Below are positions 1-7,248 of a DNA stretch of 64,000 bases, piece after piece. The position numbers were made by a program, and so were the translations under genes. The notes under the pieces are model-generated. The model saw only the letters and a list, made by a program, of their open reading frames with translations, was not told where the DNA came from and made no database searches. This DNA is from CAZFOB01 sp964520325. Lineage in GTDB: Bacteria; Actinomycetota; JAICYB01. Within the stretch, counting starts at the first letter, position 1. Every line of letters begins with the position of its first letter. The stretch spans positions 1 to 64,000 of the forward strand of contig CAZFOB010000009.1 in NCBI GenBank assembly GCA_964520325.1, read 5' to 3'.

Positions 1-47
1 GGATCGTCCATCACGAACACATGATCGCATGAGGTAGTGACAGAAAC

Positions 48-197
48 TCAAACGTCCCTCATTGCGGCGCGTCCCTGCTGAAAGAGCGGCTCCGCAGGGT
101 CTGCGGCGACGGACGCGGATCGCGTTCGGGTCGACAGTGACGGGCGTCTTCGCCGCGGGCTGAGGAAGAACCAGCCGATCATCCCGAGGAGCACCAC
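48..197 (-). CDS. doubtful small membrane peptide downstream of the DUF4012 gene
   Basis: A 49-codon frame with GTG start (second GTG at 194) opens just after the stop of the DUF4012 gene. It begins with a hydrophobic run (VVLLGMIGWFFL) followed by four arginines, as in a tail-anchored or remnant membrane segment; the rest is polar. No family is recognised. It could be the degenerate end of a longer protein or chance, and support is only the TM-plus-basic pattern and close spacing. Confidence 0.25.
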   Translation of the reverse strand: MVLLGMIGWFFLSPRRRRPSLSTRTRSASVAADPAEPLFQQGRAAMRDV

Positions 198-200
198 CCG

Positions 201-2096
201 TCAGAAGAGGCGGCCCAGCAGGTCACCGGCGAGACGGAGCGGTTCGGTGAACAGGGCGCGCACGATCGAGCCTCGCACCGTCTTCGTCAGGTGCACTTCG
301 AGGACGACGTCCTCGGTGAGATCGCCGAGGAAGGTGGTCTTTCCCGACGCCGTCCAGCCCTTCGGGACCTCGACGTAGATCTCCGCGAAGTCGGGGTTGG
401 CAACAGCTTGTCTGAGCACGTGCAGTCGGTAGATGCGCTCGTCGCCTTGCCGCACAACCGCATCGGGGCTACTCGACGTCAGTTTCGCAGTGCTCTTGCC
501 GCCGAGCGGCACGTCGACCGTCGACCGGTACGCGCGGAGGTTGCTCTCAACCGCGCGCAAGAACGTAACCTCCTTGTCGTCGACCACCAGCTTCGACGAT
601 TCGTCGTTGCCGGAACGCAGGAACATCAGGATCTGTCTGTTCGTCCCCCTCGGCAGACTCTCGAGCGGCGAGCCGATGATGTAGTCGGGCAGCCCGAGCG
701 ATGGTGCGGTGTTGCGGAAGCTGACGGACAGCTCGCCGGTCGCCGTCCCCTTGTCGGGGTCGAGGCGCGCGATGTACTTCACGTCGCGACGTAGAAACCA
801 GTCGCCTTTGTTGCCCGTCGCGTTCAACGAGACGACAGAAACGACATCGGAGGCCCCAGAGGCCCTCCGCACGGCTCCGCTCAAACCAAGGCGGTCGAAG
901 ACCGATTGGTCGGCAGCATGTTCGGAGTACATCCGGAAATGTCCTCCGCGCACGGGGAGATCGAAGGCGCCGATGGTCTGTGGGGTGAGCTGGATCTCGC
1001 TCGAGACGAGCCGGCCGAAGGCCGTCCGGACGAGTTGCTTGAAGAATGCCTCGCGGCGATCGTTGTTCGGGATCGCGATGTAGACGTCGTGCATCGCGAT
1101 CTCGGCGACGTTGTCCGCGCTGATGGCTTCCGGCCACGACGGGAGCCTGATGGGTCCCGTCAGACCGAGGATCGCGCCGATACCGATCGGGTCGAGAGCG
1201 ATGACGCCGTCGAGCGGACCGGCCTTGCTCTCGGCGGTTTTCAGGACGAACGTACCGACGGTCGGGAAGTCGGTCGTCATGTTGATGTTCTGGAAGATGC
1301 CGGCTTGGGTCTTGAAGTCGTCGGGGAACCACGTCGGGAAATCGAGTCCGACGTCGCGCGGCTCCGGAAGGATCTCAGTCGGACGTCCCGAGAATTTCTC
1401 GAGAGAGATCGTGCCGTCGGTTGCTTTGAGTGCGGTCACGTACCCGAACAGCCCACCCGAACCGCGCAGCTCGGAGAGGTTCGAGAAGGCGATGAGATAC
1501 CGCTTGCTGGAGCCCTCCGCAAGGATGCTCGACAGCCCACCGACCGCGGCCTCCGCCTTCCTGACGCCGTCGAGGATCGATGGCAGCACATCGACGGCCA
1601 ATCGTCGCGGCCCGGCGAGCGGGCCTCCCACCCACCCCGTCGGCATGTCGCGGATCGCACGCTCGATCTCGGGGGACTCGCGGATCGCCGCAGCCAGCGC
1701 CGCCTCCGCCCGCGCGGCGAGCAACAGATCGATGCGTCCGTCCTTGAGCGTCAGTTGCTGCTCGGGGAGCTCACGCATCGCCTCCGCGACGGCAACTCCC
1801 GAGCTCGCAACGCTCATCCCGATCCGGGAAAGCGACTTCGTCACACCGATATGCGTCGATGCGATCGGAAGCACGCGCAGCGGAAGCGCCAAGGGCGAGC
1901 TGATGCGCTGGCGAGCCGCTCTGAAGTCTTTCGCGGCACTCGCGAACTCGACCTCGGCCGCTGCGGCGTCCTTGCGCGACACGGCCCGCGCACCTTCTTG
2001 CAGAGCGACGTTGCCGTCGCGCGCCGCACGCCACATCGACGGACCAACGAACAGGGCCGAGATCACACAGAGCAGCGCGAACGCGCCGGCGAACAA
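201..2096 (-). CDS. DUF4012 domain protein, envelope or polysaccharide associated
   Basis: The N-terminus has one hydrophobic segment (about residues 3-20), then a helical region, then the DUF4012 core with the family hallmark 'YLIAFSNLSELRGSGG' at about residues 200-215. Length (631 aa) fits the family, which is usually found beside glycosyltransferase loci in actinobacteria; the molecular function is unknown. The listed start is TTG. The same frame stays open at least 100 bases upstream and encodes a very basic stretch directly before the membrane segment, typical of a cytoplasmic anchor, so the true start is probably upstream but no ATG or GTG was found. Extracellular orientation is inferred from topology. 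Confidence 0.72.
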   Translation of the reverse strand: MFAGAFALLCVISALFVGPSMWRAARDGNVALQEGARAVSRKDAAAAEVEFASAAKDFRAARQRISSPLALPLRVLPIASTHIGVTKSLSRIGMSVASSGVAVAEAMRELPEQQLTLKDGRIDLLLAARAEAALAAAIRESPEIERAIRDMPTGWVGGPLAGPRRLAVDVLPSILDGVRKAEAAVGGLSSILAEGSSKRYLIAFSNLSELRGSGGLFGYVTALKATDGTISLEKFSGRPTEILPEPRDVGLDFPTWFPDDFKTQAGIFQNINMTTDFPTVGTFVLKTAESKAGPLDGVIALDPIGIGAILGLTGPIRLPSWPEAISADNVAEIAMHDVYIAIPNNDRREAFFKQLVRTAFGRLVSSEIQLTPQTIGAFDLPVRGGHFRMYSEHAADQSVFDRLGLSGAVRRASGASDVVSVVSLNATGNKGDWFLRRDVKYIARLDPDKGTATGELSVSFRNTAPSLGLPDYIIGSPLESLPRGTNRQILMFLRSGNDESSKLVVDDKEVTFLRAVESNLRAYRSTVDVPLGGKSTAKLTSSSPDAVVRQGDERIYRLHVLRQAVANPDFAEIYVEVPKGWTASGKTTFLGDLTEDVVLEVHLTKTVRGSIVRALFTEPLRLAGDLLGRLF

Positions 2097-2175
2097 CGCG
2101 AGCCACCGGAAGGAACGCCTGATCCGGCGGCGAAGCCGCCGTGACCGCCACCACGGACGCCCCTTACGGGCTCGT

Positions 2176-2715
2176 TTAATGCGCGGGCTCGGCGTCGGCT
2201 TGAACCGAGTCGGTGTAACGCGATCGGTACGGCTGGAAGCGGCTCGTATCGACGAAGGGAACCTGGGTTGCCGGCAGCAATGCCACGCTGCCGCGCTTGC
2301 GACGCACTCGCGCGCCGAAAGCGCGCACTGGCTCGAAACGCTGGCCGCACTGCCAGCCGGCCAAGCTCAAGAGCGTCCCGAGAGCGATCAGGATCATCGC
2401 CCACCGTAGCAAGAGCGCGATCCCAGCGCCGGTGCGCGGAAGGATGCCCGCCGTCCCGCCCGAACCCGAGCCGGGGTTTGTTACCTGACTACTGAGGACA
2501 TCGGTCGAAAGCGCGCCGCATTCCGCGGCATTGCGGGACCCGATCGTCAATGGACGGATGGCGTCCGCACCCCCTTCGACGTTGACCGTCACCGTGTGTT
2601 GTCGTTGTTGGATCGAGGCGGGCAAACAGAAGATCTTGTGATAGCTCCCGTCCTCGAAAGCTTTGAAGGTTCCGAGGACGACCGGATCGCTTCGTGCCGC
2701 CGACCTTTTACTCAG
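2176..2715 (-). pseudogene. truncated C-terminal end of an LPxTG-like surface protein
   Basis: The open frame follows a stop at 2716-2718 and has no good start (TTG at 2625 is the first conventional one). Upstream of that TTG the frame encodes VVLGTFKAFEDGSYH, which looks like the common actinobacterial Ig-like strand pattern 'LGTvtAdadGsf'. It continues as a Thr/Val-rich beta region, then LPRTG, a hydrophobic span (about 20 residues) and an unusually long polar tail of about 60 residues. A normal sorting signal ends soon after the membrane span. I read it as the 3' remnant of a larger wall protein whose 5' part has been lost. A small genuine LPxTG protein with a TTG start is the alternative. 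Confidence 0.5.
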
Positions 2716-2735
2716 TCACGATTTCGTCTTTGTGA

Positions 2736-3001
2736 GGCTGCTCCATTAGGGTGACGCTCCATACGGAAGGCATGGTCACCTACTCCGTGGTCGACGGAGG
2801 CAAGGACCGGAGTGGCGGGCAAGCCCCAAGATCATCGTGGAGGGGCCGATCGAGGATCCCCAGAACTTCGAGGCCGTCGAGCCGACGAACAGTTTGTCGA
2901 GCTGGTTCTTCGGCTTCATCCTCGGCCTGATCGTCGGCGGCCTCATCGGACGCGCGTCCTGGGGCCTTCGCCGTCGCCGTCGCCAGCAGATCTTCGGCTA
3001 G
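2736..3001 (+). pseudogene. truncated, frameshifted tail of a membrane-anchored Ig-like surface protein
   Basis: Two frames join to make one sensible C-terminus. The first (from 2736, ATG at 2772) reads EGMVTYSVVDGGKDRSGG, like bacterial Ig-like repeats of the 'GTvTYsVvDaaGN' type. The second reads KIIVEGPIEDPQNFEAVEP, then a membrane segment (SSWFFGFILGLIVGGLIGRA) and a basic end (RRRRRQQIFG), stop at 2999-3001. One base is missing near 2824-2828, in a run of four C. A stop lies just upstream at 2733-2735. It sits back to back with the other truncated tail (2716 against 2736), so this point looks like a rearrangement junction. Confidence 0.5.
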
Positions 3002-3010
3002 CCAGCCCCT

Positions 3011-3805
3011 CTACAGGACTCTCGCGAGGAAGTCCGTCACGGCGGCGATCACGCGCTGATCTTCCTCGGGGCGACCTTCGAACCCGATCACCTCTGTCGC
3101 CGCCTTCGGGATGAGTTCTGCCAAGCCAGCATCCTTCTGACGGGACACGATCAGCGACGGGACGGCCAAGCCCCGCGCCGCGCCAGACGCGTCGAGGTTC
3201 TCGAAGGAGGGAGCCGATCCGATCGTCACCAGCGCTTCGATCGGATCGTTGCCAGACTTCGCCTCGGACGAGGCGGCCGCAACCGCTGCCGTCCCTCCCA
3301 TCTCGAATCCAACGAGCCCGGCTCGAGCGACGCCGAACTGTCCAAGGATCTCGACGGAGCGTTCGATGTCCTTCGCGTATCGGGCCGGATCTCGCTTCCC
3401 CTCCGATTGTCCGTAGCCACGAAGATCGATCGTCAACACGGTGATGTCGCGCTTCGCGAGCGCGACGGCGAGAGGGATCAGGTCACGCATGTCCGAGTCC
3501 GAGGAGTGCACGAGCACAACGCCGGGGTCGCCGCTCTTCCCGCGGAAGAGTCGTCCGGTCAGACCGACATCGTCGTCGGTCGGGAATGCGACGAACTCGG
3601 CTCCCGCGACCGGGGATGACAACACGTATGGTCCCGGTGTGCCGAGGTCGGGCTCATCGGCGAGGGGGCCGGGGTCGGCGGGGACGAGCGGGTTCGTGAG
3701 CTCTGTTTCGGTGTCGCGCGACCCGTTGCCGCACGCTTGCAGGGCGACGAGGGGAAGAACGGCACACAGCGCCAGCCTGAGGGCTATCAACGCCGACGGC
3801 CGCAC
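3011..3805 (-). CDS. lipoprotein with alpha/beta-hydrolase fold, catalytic Ser and His absent
   Basis: A signal peptide ends in a lipobox (L22-Q-A-C25), so the protein should be lipid-anchored outside the membrane. The rest is an alpha/beta hydrolase: strand ending VVLVH (96-100), DLRGYGQSEG (127-136), and a nucleophile elbow that reads G166-F-E-M-G170 where the family has G-x-S-x-G. The C-terminal loop that normally supplies the catalytic His (around IGFEGRPEEDQR) contains no His; the only His is H100. It is therefore probably a pseudoenzyme, a binding or structural protein, unless an unusual Glu nucleophile is used. It lies directly downstream of the secreted CARDB-like gene on the same strand. 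Confidence 0.75.
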   Translation of the reverse strand: MRPSALIALRLALCAVLPLVALQACGNGSRDTETELTNPLVPADPGPLADEPDLGTPGPYVLSSPVAGAEFVAFPTDDDVGLTGRLFRGKSGDPGVVLVHSSDSDMRDLIPLAVALAKRDITVLTIDLRGYGQSEGKRDPARYAKDIERSVEILGQFGVARAGLVGFEMGGTAAVAAASSEAKSGNDPIEALVTIGSAPSFENLDASGAARGLAVPSLIVSRQKDAGLAELIPKAATEVIGFEGRPEEDQRVIAAVTDFLARVL

Positions 3806-3817
3806 GGGCAGTGGGGA

Positions 3818-4276
3818 CTAACGGACGCGCACCGTCGTGGTCTTGCAGTTGTTCGAACGATTCGTGTCGTCCGCGCCGGCCGTCGCGCACGCGCGCAGCT
3901 TGAGCAGTCCTCTGCGATTCGGCCTGACTTTGAAGACGACCGAGAACTTCGAGTCTGCGTCAACGGACACCGTACGGCTCTTCGGCCTGACCCTACCGCG
4001 ACTGCGCTTGCTCCCCTTCTTCTTGACGATGCGCAACGTCACCTGGATGTTGGCCGCGGGCCCATCATTTTGGCCTCGCACGGTGACGTCGCTGCGTCTG
4101 TTCACCTTGAGCCCGTGCGCGCGGATCCCGGTCACCTTTTCGTCGTTGCCGGGCGGGCAGTTCGGATAGCAGGGCGGGGGAGTCTGGGCGGGGACGGCCG
4201 GGGCGAGCCCTAGCCGGCGAACGCCGAGCACGCCTCGAGATCGGGAATGTCGGCGATGTACCGCCGTCCTCGTCAC
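3818..4276 (-). CDS. secreted CARDB/DUF11-like protein with a damaged N-terminus
   Basis: The body is a small beta-sandwich rich in Lys and Arg. It ends ACATAGADDTNRSNNCKTTT, the 'N.sNN' closing pattern of CARDB/DUF11 extracellular domains, with paired cysteines. Mature-type sequence starts at about residue 28 (PAVPAQTPPPCYPNCPPG), but the preceding residues are Arg/His-rich with no hydrophobic core. A working signal peptide is therefore missing in this frame. The first 7-10 codons lie antisense to the nucleotidyltransferase relic, so the gene's 5' end probably was replaced at a recombination junction near 4220-4255. Its original role, adhesion or surface binding, is inferred only from the domain type. 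Confidence 0.5.
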   Translation of the reverse strand: MTRTAVHRRHSRSRGVLGVRRLGLAPAVPAQTPPPCYPNCPPGNDEKVTGIRAHGLKVNRRSDVTVRGQNDGPAANIQVTLRIVKKKGSKRSRGRVRPKSRTVSVDADSKFSVVFKVRPNRRGLLKLRACATAGADDTNRSNNCKTTTVRVR

Positions 4277-4566
4277 TGTACGGAACCGTTGTCTTCAGCA
4301 GCGACGATCGCGTCACCGACTTCGCAGAGAAGCCGGTGCTGTTGGACCATTGGATCAACGCGGGCTTCTTCGTGTTGAATGAGGATGCATTCGACCACTG
4401 GGCCGGCCCCGACCTCGAAGGTGACGTCCTTCCGGCCACCGAGCAGGGCTGGTGAACTCTTCGCATACAGGCACCAAGGTTTTTGGAAGTCTATGGACAC
4501 GCACTAGGACGCGCTCGATCTGGACGAAGTTGCCCGTCGCGCGCGCGAGGAAAACGGATACCCCCC
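4255..4566 (+). pseudogene. relic of a glucose-1-phosphate cytidylyltransferase-like gene
   Basis: Translation gives SLYGTVVF, then FAEKPVLLDHWINAGFFVL and DHWAGPDLEGDVLP, closely matching the C-terminal half of the intact enzyme at 23109-23840 (QYGTIEI, FVEKPVLPDHWINAGFFVM, DWSGPDLERDVLP). The frame then stops at a TGA (4453-4455). It resumes one frame over as GELFAYRHQGFWKSMDTH, followed by a TAG and DALDLDEVARRAREENGYPP. The N-terminal half, with the nucleotide-binding GGxGTR motif, is absent. The gene is thus truncated, frameshifted and stopped. It is followed by a relic of the same SDR partner gene as in the intact copy. Confidence 0.82.
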
Positions 4567-4692
4567 ATGGCTCGGATCAACGAAAGTCGCATCCTCGCAA
4601 CGGGAGCGGCGGGCTTCATCGGCTCTCATCTCACTAGGCACCTCGATTGGTACGAGCGAGAACTCGCCGGCGACTCGGCCTTCGAAGTGTGA
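4567..4692 (+). pseudogene. SDR epimerase/dehydratase relic with internal deletion
   Basis: The 41-codon frame starts RILATGAAGFIGSHLTRHL, the NAD-binding Rossmann start of an SDR. After residue 26 it jumps directly to DWYERELAGDSAFEV, which matches the last residues of the intact SDR at 23807-24781 (EWYKAELGKDGSPFEL). About 280 codons have been lost in frame at roughly 4642-4647. As in the intact copy, the start overlaps the 3' end of the nucleotidyltransferase gene and the stop overlaps the GTG of the next gene (GTGA). It cannot encode an active enzyme. Confidence 0.82.
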
Positions 4693-5474
4693 GCGACCAA
4701 GATCCGATGGCCAAGAGAGATCTAGCCCGACAAGTGGCCAATCTCGAGTGGTACCACACGATGGATCTGCCCGGCGGAGTTGTCACGCCGGGGATGTTCG
4801 ATCACAGGCAAGTTCTCGAACGCTACGGATTGCCACGCGACCTTTCCGGAATGCGGGTCCTCGATGTCGCTACCTTCGACGGATTCTTTGCCTTCGAGTT
4901 CGAACGCCGAGGCGCGGCCAAAGTGATTGCGACGGACCTTCAAGAGCGCGACGAGTTGGATTGGCCGGTACCTCTGCGCCGTTCGCAGCCAGACCGCTAC
5001 GAACCCCGCCGGAGCGGCTTCGACCTCGCGAAAGAGGCGCTCGGTTCCCGCGTCGAGCATCTGTTCATCAGCGCCTACGACGTCAGTCCCGAACGCATCG
5101 GCCGCTTCGACCTCGTGTTCGTCGGCAGCCTGCTCGTCCATCTGCGTGATCCGGTAGGAGCGCTCATGGCCCTCTACGGCGTTTGCGAAGGAACGATCAT
5201 GGTCGCAGAGCCCACGCTTAGACTCGTGTCAGGTCTTGTCCGGAACCGTTTAGCCGGTCGCTTCTTGGCGTTAGACGAGTTCCTGGCCTGGTGGGTTCCG
5301 AACCGGCCGTGCCTGAAGGGTTGGCTCGAAGCTGCCGGCTTCGTGGACGTAACGCTGGGCCGGGCATTCACGATCCCGTTCCGCGGCCGGCGCGGCGGAA
5401 TCAAACATTCGGTCGCAACCGCCCGACCGCTCCATGTAGACACCGGTCAGGATCCAAGCGTCCGTCGATCCTGA
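4689..5474 (+). CDS. class I SAM-dependent methyltransferase
   Basis: The GTG start at 4689 overlaps the stop of the SDR relic (GTGA); an in-frame ATG follows at 4707. The protein has a pre-SAM segment (TPGMFDHRQVLERYGLP), motif I as VLDVATFDGFFAFEFERRGA with the acidic motif II in KVIATDLQ, and a motif-IV-like region FDLVFVGSLLVHLRDP. This arrangement resembles the CmoB/DUF1698-type and glycan-associated methyltransferases. Its placement behind sugar-nucleotide gene relics suggests a glycan or lipid-linked sugar substrate, but the acceptor is unknown. About 261 aa from the GTG; apparently intact. Confidence 0.78.
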   Translation: MSDQDPMAKRDLARQVANLEWYHTMDLPGGVVTPGMFDHRQVLERYGLPRDLSGMRVLDVATFDGFFAFEFERRGAAKVIATDLQERDELDWPVPLRRSQPDRYEPRRSGFDLAKEALGSRVEHLFISAYDVSPERIGRFDLVFVGSLLVHLRDPVGALMALYGVCEGTIMVAEPTLRLVSGLVRNRLAGRFLALDEFLAWWVPNRPCLKGWLEAAGFVDVTLGRAFTIPFRGRRGGIKHSVATARPLHVDTGQDPSVRRS

Positions 5475-5547
5475 ACACCGATGTGCGTTCACTCCTGAGA
5501 ATCTCCTCGACTCTCGGATCGGGTCGCGCCAACTTGATGCAGATCGT

Positions 5548-5580
5548 TCACGGCATGAGCGATATACGTTCATGCCGTGA
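5548..5580. repeat. 11-bp inverted repeat between methyltransferase and vapBC
   Basis: TCACGGCATGA (5548-5558) is followed by its exact reverse complement TCATGCCGTGA (5570-5580), with an 11-base loop. There is no T-run after it, so it is not a classical terminator. It could be a transcript-end hairpin or an operator. The right arm shares CGTTCATGCC (5567-5576) with 6489-6498, upstream of the next toxin-antitoxin module. Nothing else recognisable lies in 5475-5640. Confidence 0.55.
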
Positions 5581-5641
5581 CCGTCAAAGCTTGATCCCTA
5601 CTGCAGAATTGGAGGGCCGGGGGCGAGACGGTAGCGCGGAC

Positions 5642-5672
5642 TAGACTAAGTCAGCTTAGTTGAATAGACTAG
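5642..5672 (+). promoter_or_regulatory. probable vapBC operator
   Basis: Just ahead of the antitoxin start lies ACTAAG-TCAG-CTTAGT (5645-5660), an inverted repeat, framed by direct copies of TAGACTA (5642-5648 and 5665-5671). Nested repeats at this place are the usual form of a VapB/Phd-type autoregulatory operator. Assignment rests on position and symmetry only. Confidence 0.5.
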
Positions 5673-5678
5673 GCGGCA

Positions 5679-5915
5679 ATGATAGTCAACATCCACGAAG
5701 CCAAAACACATCTTTCCCGTCTCATCGAGCGGGTTACACGAGGCGAGCACATCGTCATCGGGAAGGCGGGCAAGCCCGTCGCTATGCTCGTCCCTTACCA
5801 CGAGGATCAAGGGCCTCGCTCGCCGGGAGCCTGGGCGGGACGGGTGCGTATCGCACCCGACTTCGACGAACTGCCCCCGGAAGTCGCGGCCGCCTTTCGC
5901 GGCGAGCTGCCATGA
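5679..5915 (+). CDS. vapB: Phd/YefM-family (VapB-type) antitoxin
   Basis: The 78-aa protein has the Phd/YefM N-terminal DNA-binding fold: MIVNIHEAKTHLSRLIERV, then GEHIVIGKAGKPVAMLVP. A short acidic, Pro-rich C-terminal tail (RIAPDFDELPPEVAAAF) would wrap the PIN toxin. The stop overlaps the toxin start by four bases (ATGA), so the two are translationally coupled. It should neutralise VapC and repress the operon through the repeats just upstream. Confidence 0.88.
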   Translation: MIVNIHEAKTHLSRLIERVTRGEHIVIGKAGKPVAMLVPYHEDQGPRSPGAWAGRVRIAPDFDELPPEVAAAFRGELP

Positions 5916-6289
5916 GGCTGCTGCTCGACACCCACACCCTTTTGTGGTGGCTGTCCGATAACGAGACGCTTCGTGACGAGGCGCGATCAGCGATTGCCGC
6001 GGAAGGCAACTCCGTCTTCGTCAGCGCGGCATCGGCCTGGGAGATCTCCATCAAGCGATCGCGGGGAAAACTCGATGCCCCCACCGACCTCGAGGAGCAA
6101 GTCACGCGCAATCGCTTCGAACCGCTGCCCATCAATATCTCGCATGCACACACCGCGGGGAGCCTGCCCCGTCATCACGACGATCCTTTCGATCGGATGC
6201 TCATCGCCCAAGCTCAAGCCGAAGAGTTGACGCTCGTCACTCGGGATACGCGTTTCGATCTCTACGACGTCACTACGCTCACGGCCTGA
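5912..6289 (+). CDS. vapC: PIN-domain ribonuclease toxin VapC
   Basis: A 125-aa PIN domain beginning MRLLLDTHTLLWWLSD. The metal-binding acidic residues expected for an active nuclease are present: D6, E44, D94 (in DDPFDRML) and D112. It is thus an intact, probably active RNase toxin. In VapC families it cleaves tRNA or rRNA; the target here is unknown. It is coupled to the antitoxin by an ATGA overlap. The frame is open further upstream, but the antitoxin overlap and the MRLLLDTH start fix the beginning. Confidence 0.9.
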   Translation: MRLLLDTHTLLWWLSDNETLRDEARSAIAAEGNSVFVSAASAWEISIKRSRGKLDAPTDLEEQVTRNRFEPLPINISHAHTAGSLPRHHDDPFDRMLIAQAQAEELTLVTRDTRFDLYDVTTLTA

Positions 6290-6516
6290 GCGCCACGGCC
6301 GAGCGAAACCGACACAGGACGAATGGGCGGACTACAGCTGTTTCGTCTCAAGACTCGGCTGATCCTGAGGTACCAAGCCGGACGACGGAGTCAGTCGACC
6401 GCGTCCGCTTCAACGACGCAAAACGTCAGAGCAACGTTGAGATCGGTGCAGCGACAACACCAGGGGTAATCAGCGAGGAGCTGTATATCGTTCATGCCAT
6501 GGACGTATATCGGATA

Positions 6517-6544
6517 GGGAGTAGTGAGTATACTCACTACTCCC
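6517..6544. promoter_or_regulatory. perfect 28-bp palindrome, operator candidate
   Basis: GGGAGTAGTGAGTA is followed immediately by its exact reverse complement, centre 6530/6531. It ends 14 bases before the TTG start of the nucleotidyltransferase gene, with the ribosome site GGAG (6548-6551) in between. Perfect symmetry at this position suggests a dimer-binding operator, probably of the XRE-family partner at 7248-7703. In RNA it would form a hairpin just upstream of the ribosome site. The rest of 6290-6516 shows nothing recognisable. Confidence 0.6.
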
Positions 6545-6558
6545 ATGGAGCACCTACG

Positions 6559-7248
6559 TTGAGCCGTGAGAGTGAACTCGAGCGCGTGCTCGCGGCCGCT
6601 GCGAAGCTACAGGAGGTCTTGCCCGACGCCGTGCTCGTTGGCGGCGCTGCGGCAGCACATCACGCCGGTCATCGCGTATCGCTCGATGACGATCATGTGC
6701 TGTCCGACCTGGGCGAGCGGTTCGAGGACGTTCTCGAAGCCCTGGAGGAGACGGACGGCTGGGTGACGGCGCGGGTCAGGCAACCGGTACTGATCCTCGG
6801 GCGATTGGACGATGTCGAGACGGGGATCAGGCAGCTCATCCGCCGGCGACCGCTCGAGGTTGAAGAGACCGAGGTCGGCGGCAAGCGCCTGCGGGTTCCG
6901 ACGCTCGAGGAGATCCTTCGCATCAAGGCGTGGCTCATCCTCCGTCGAAACGCGACACGTGATTATCTCGACTTCGTCGCGCTTGCCGACCGCCTCGGCT
7001 CCGGCGCCGCTGCCGTTGTGGCCGGCATGGACGCGTACTACGCCGACCAGCTTGGGCCGACGGGCGCTCGCGTCGCGACACAACTCGTCAAGCAGCTGGT
7101 CGAACCCGGGCCATACGACCTATCCGAGGTCGACCTCAAGCACTACCGCCGTCTGGCGCCTCGCTGGCAGGAATGGTCGAACGTCGTCGCGGCGGCTCGC
7201 GACATCGCAACCGACGTCCTCGAGGCGTTGGCAAAGGAAGATCCGTGA
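6559..7248 (+). CDS. nucleotidyltransferase-like protein, AbiEii-type toxin candidate
   Basis: The protein carries the nucleotidyltransferase start 'VLVGGAAAAHHAGHRVSLDDDHVL', with the GG turn and acidic cluster typical of AbiEii/MNT-like enzymes. The continuation (RLRVPTLEEILRIKAWLILRRNATRDYLDFVAL) matches the region after the catalytic core of that family. I prefer the TTG at 6559, because GGAG lies 8 bases upstream; the in-frame ATG at 6499 would place the palindrome inside the gene. The stop overlaps the start of the XRE gene (TGATG). The pair is probably a toxin-antitoxin or abortive-infection module; biochemical activity is inferred. Confidence 0.65.
   Translation: MSRESELERVLAAAAKLQEVLPDAVLVGGAAAAHHAGHRVSLDDDHVLSDLGERFEDVLEALEETDGWVTARVRQPVLILGRLDDVETGIRQLIRRRPLEVEETEVGGKRLRVPTLEEILRIKAWLILRRNATRDYLDFVALADRLGSGAAAVVAGMDAYYADQLGPTGARVATQLVKQLVEPGPYDLSEVDLKHYRRLAPRWQEWSNVVAAARDIATDVLEALAKEDP

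Noticed and set aside
906..2409. Long plus-strand frames antisense to the DUF4012 gene
   Set aside because: Arg/Glu/Asp-rich, no domain; a by-product of GC-rich codon use opposite a real gene.
5548..5580. Intrinsic terminator of the methyltransferase gene
   Set aside because: The stem is good but there is no following T-run and it lies about 75 bases after the stop.
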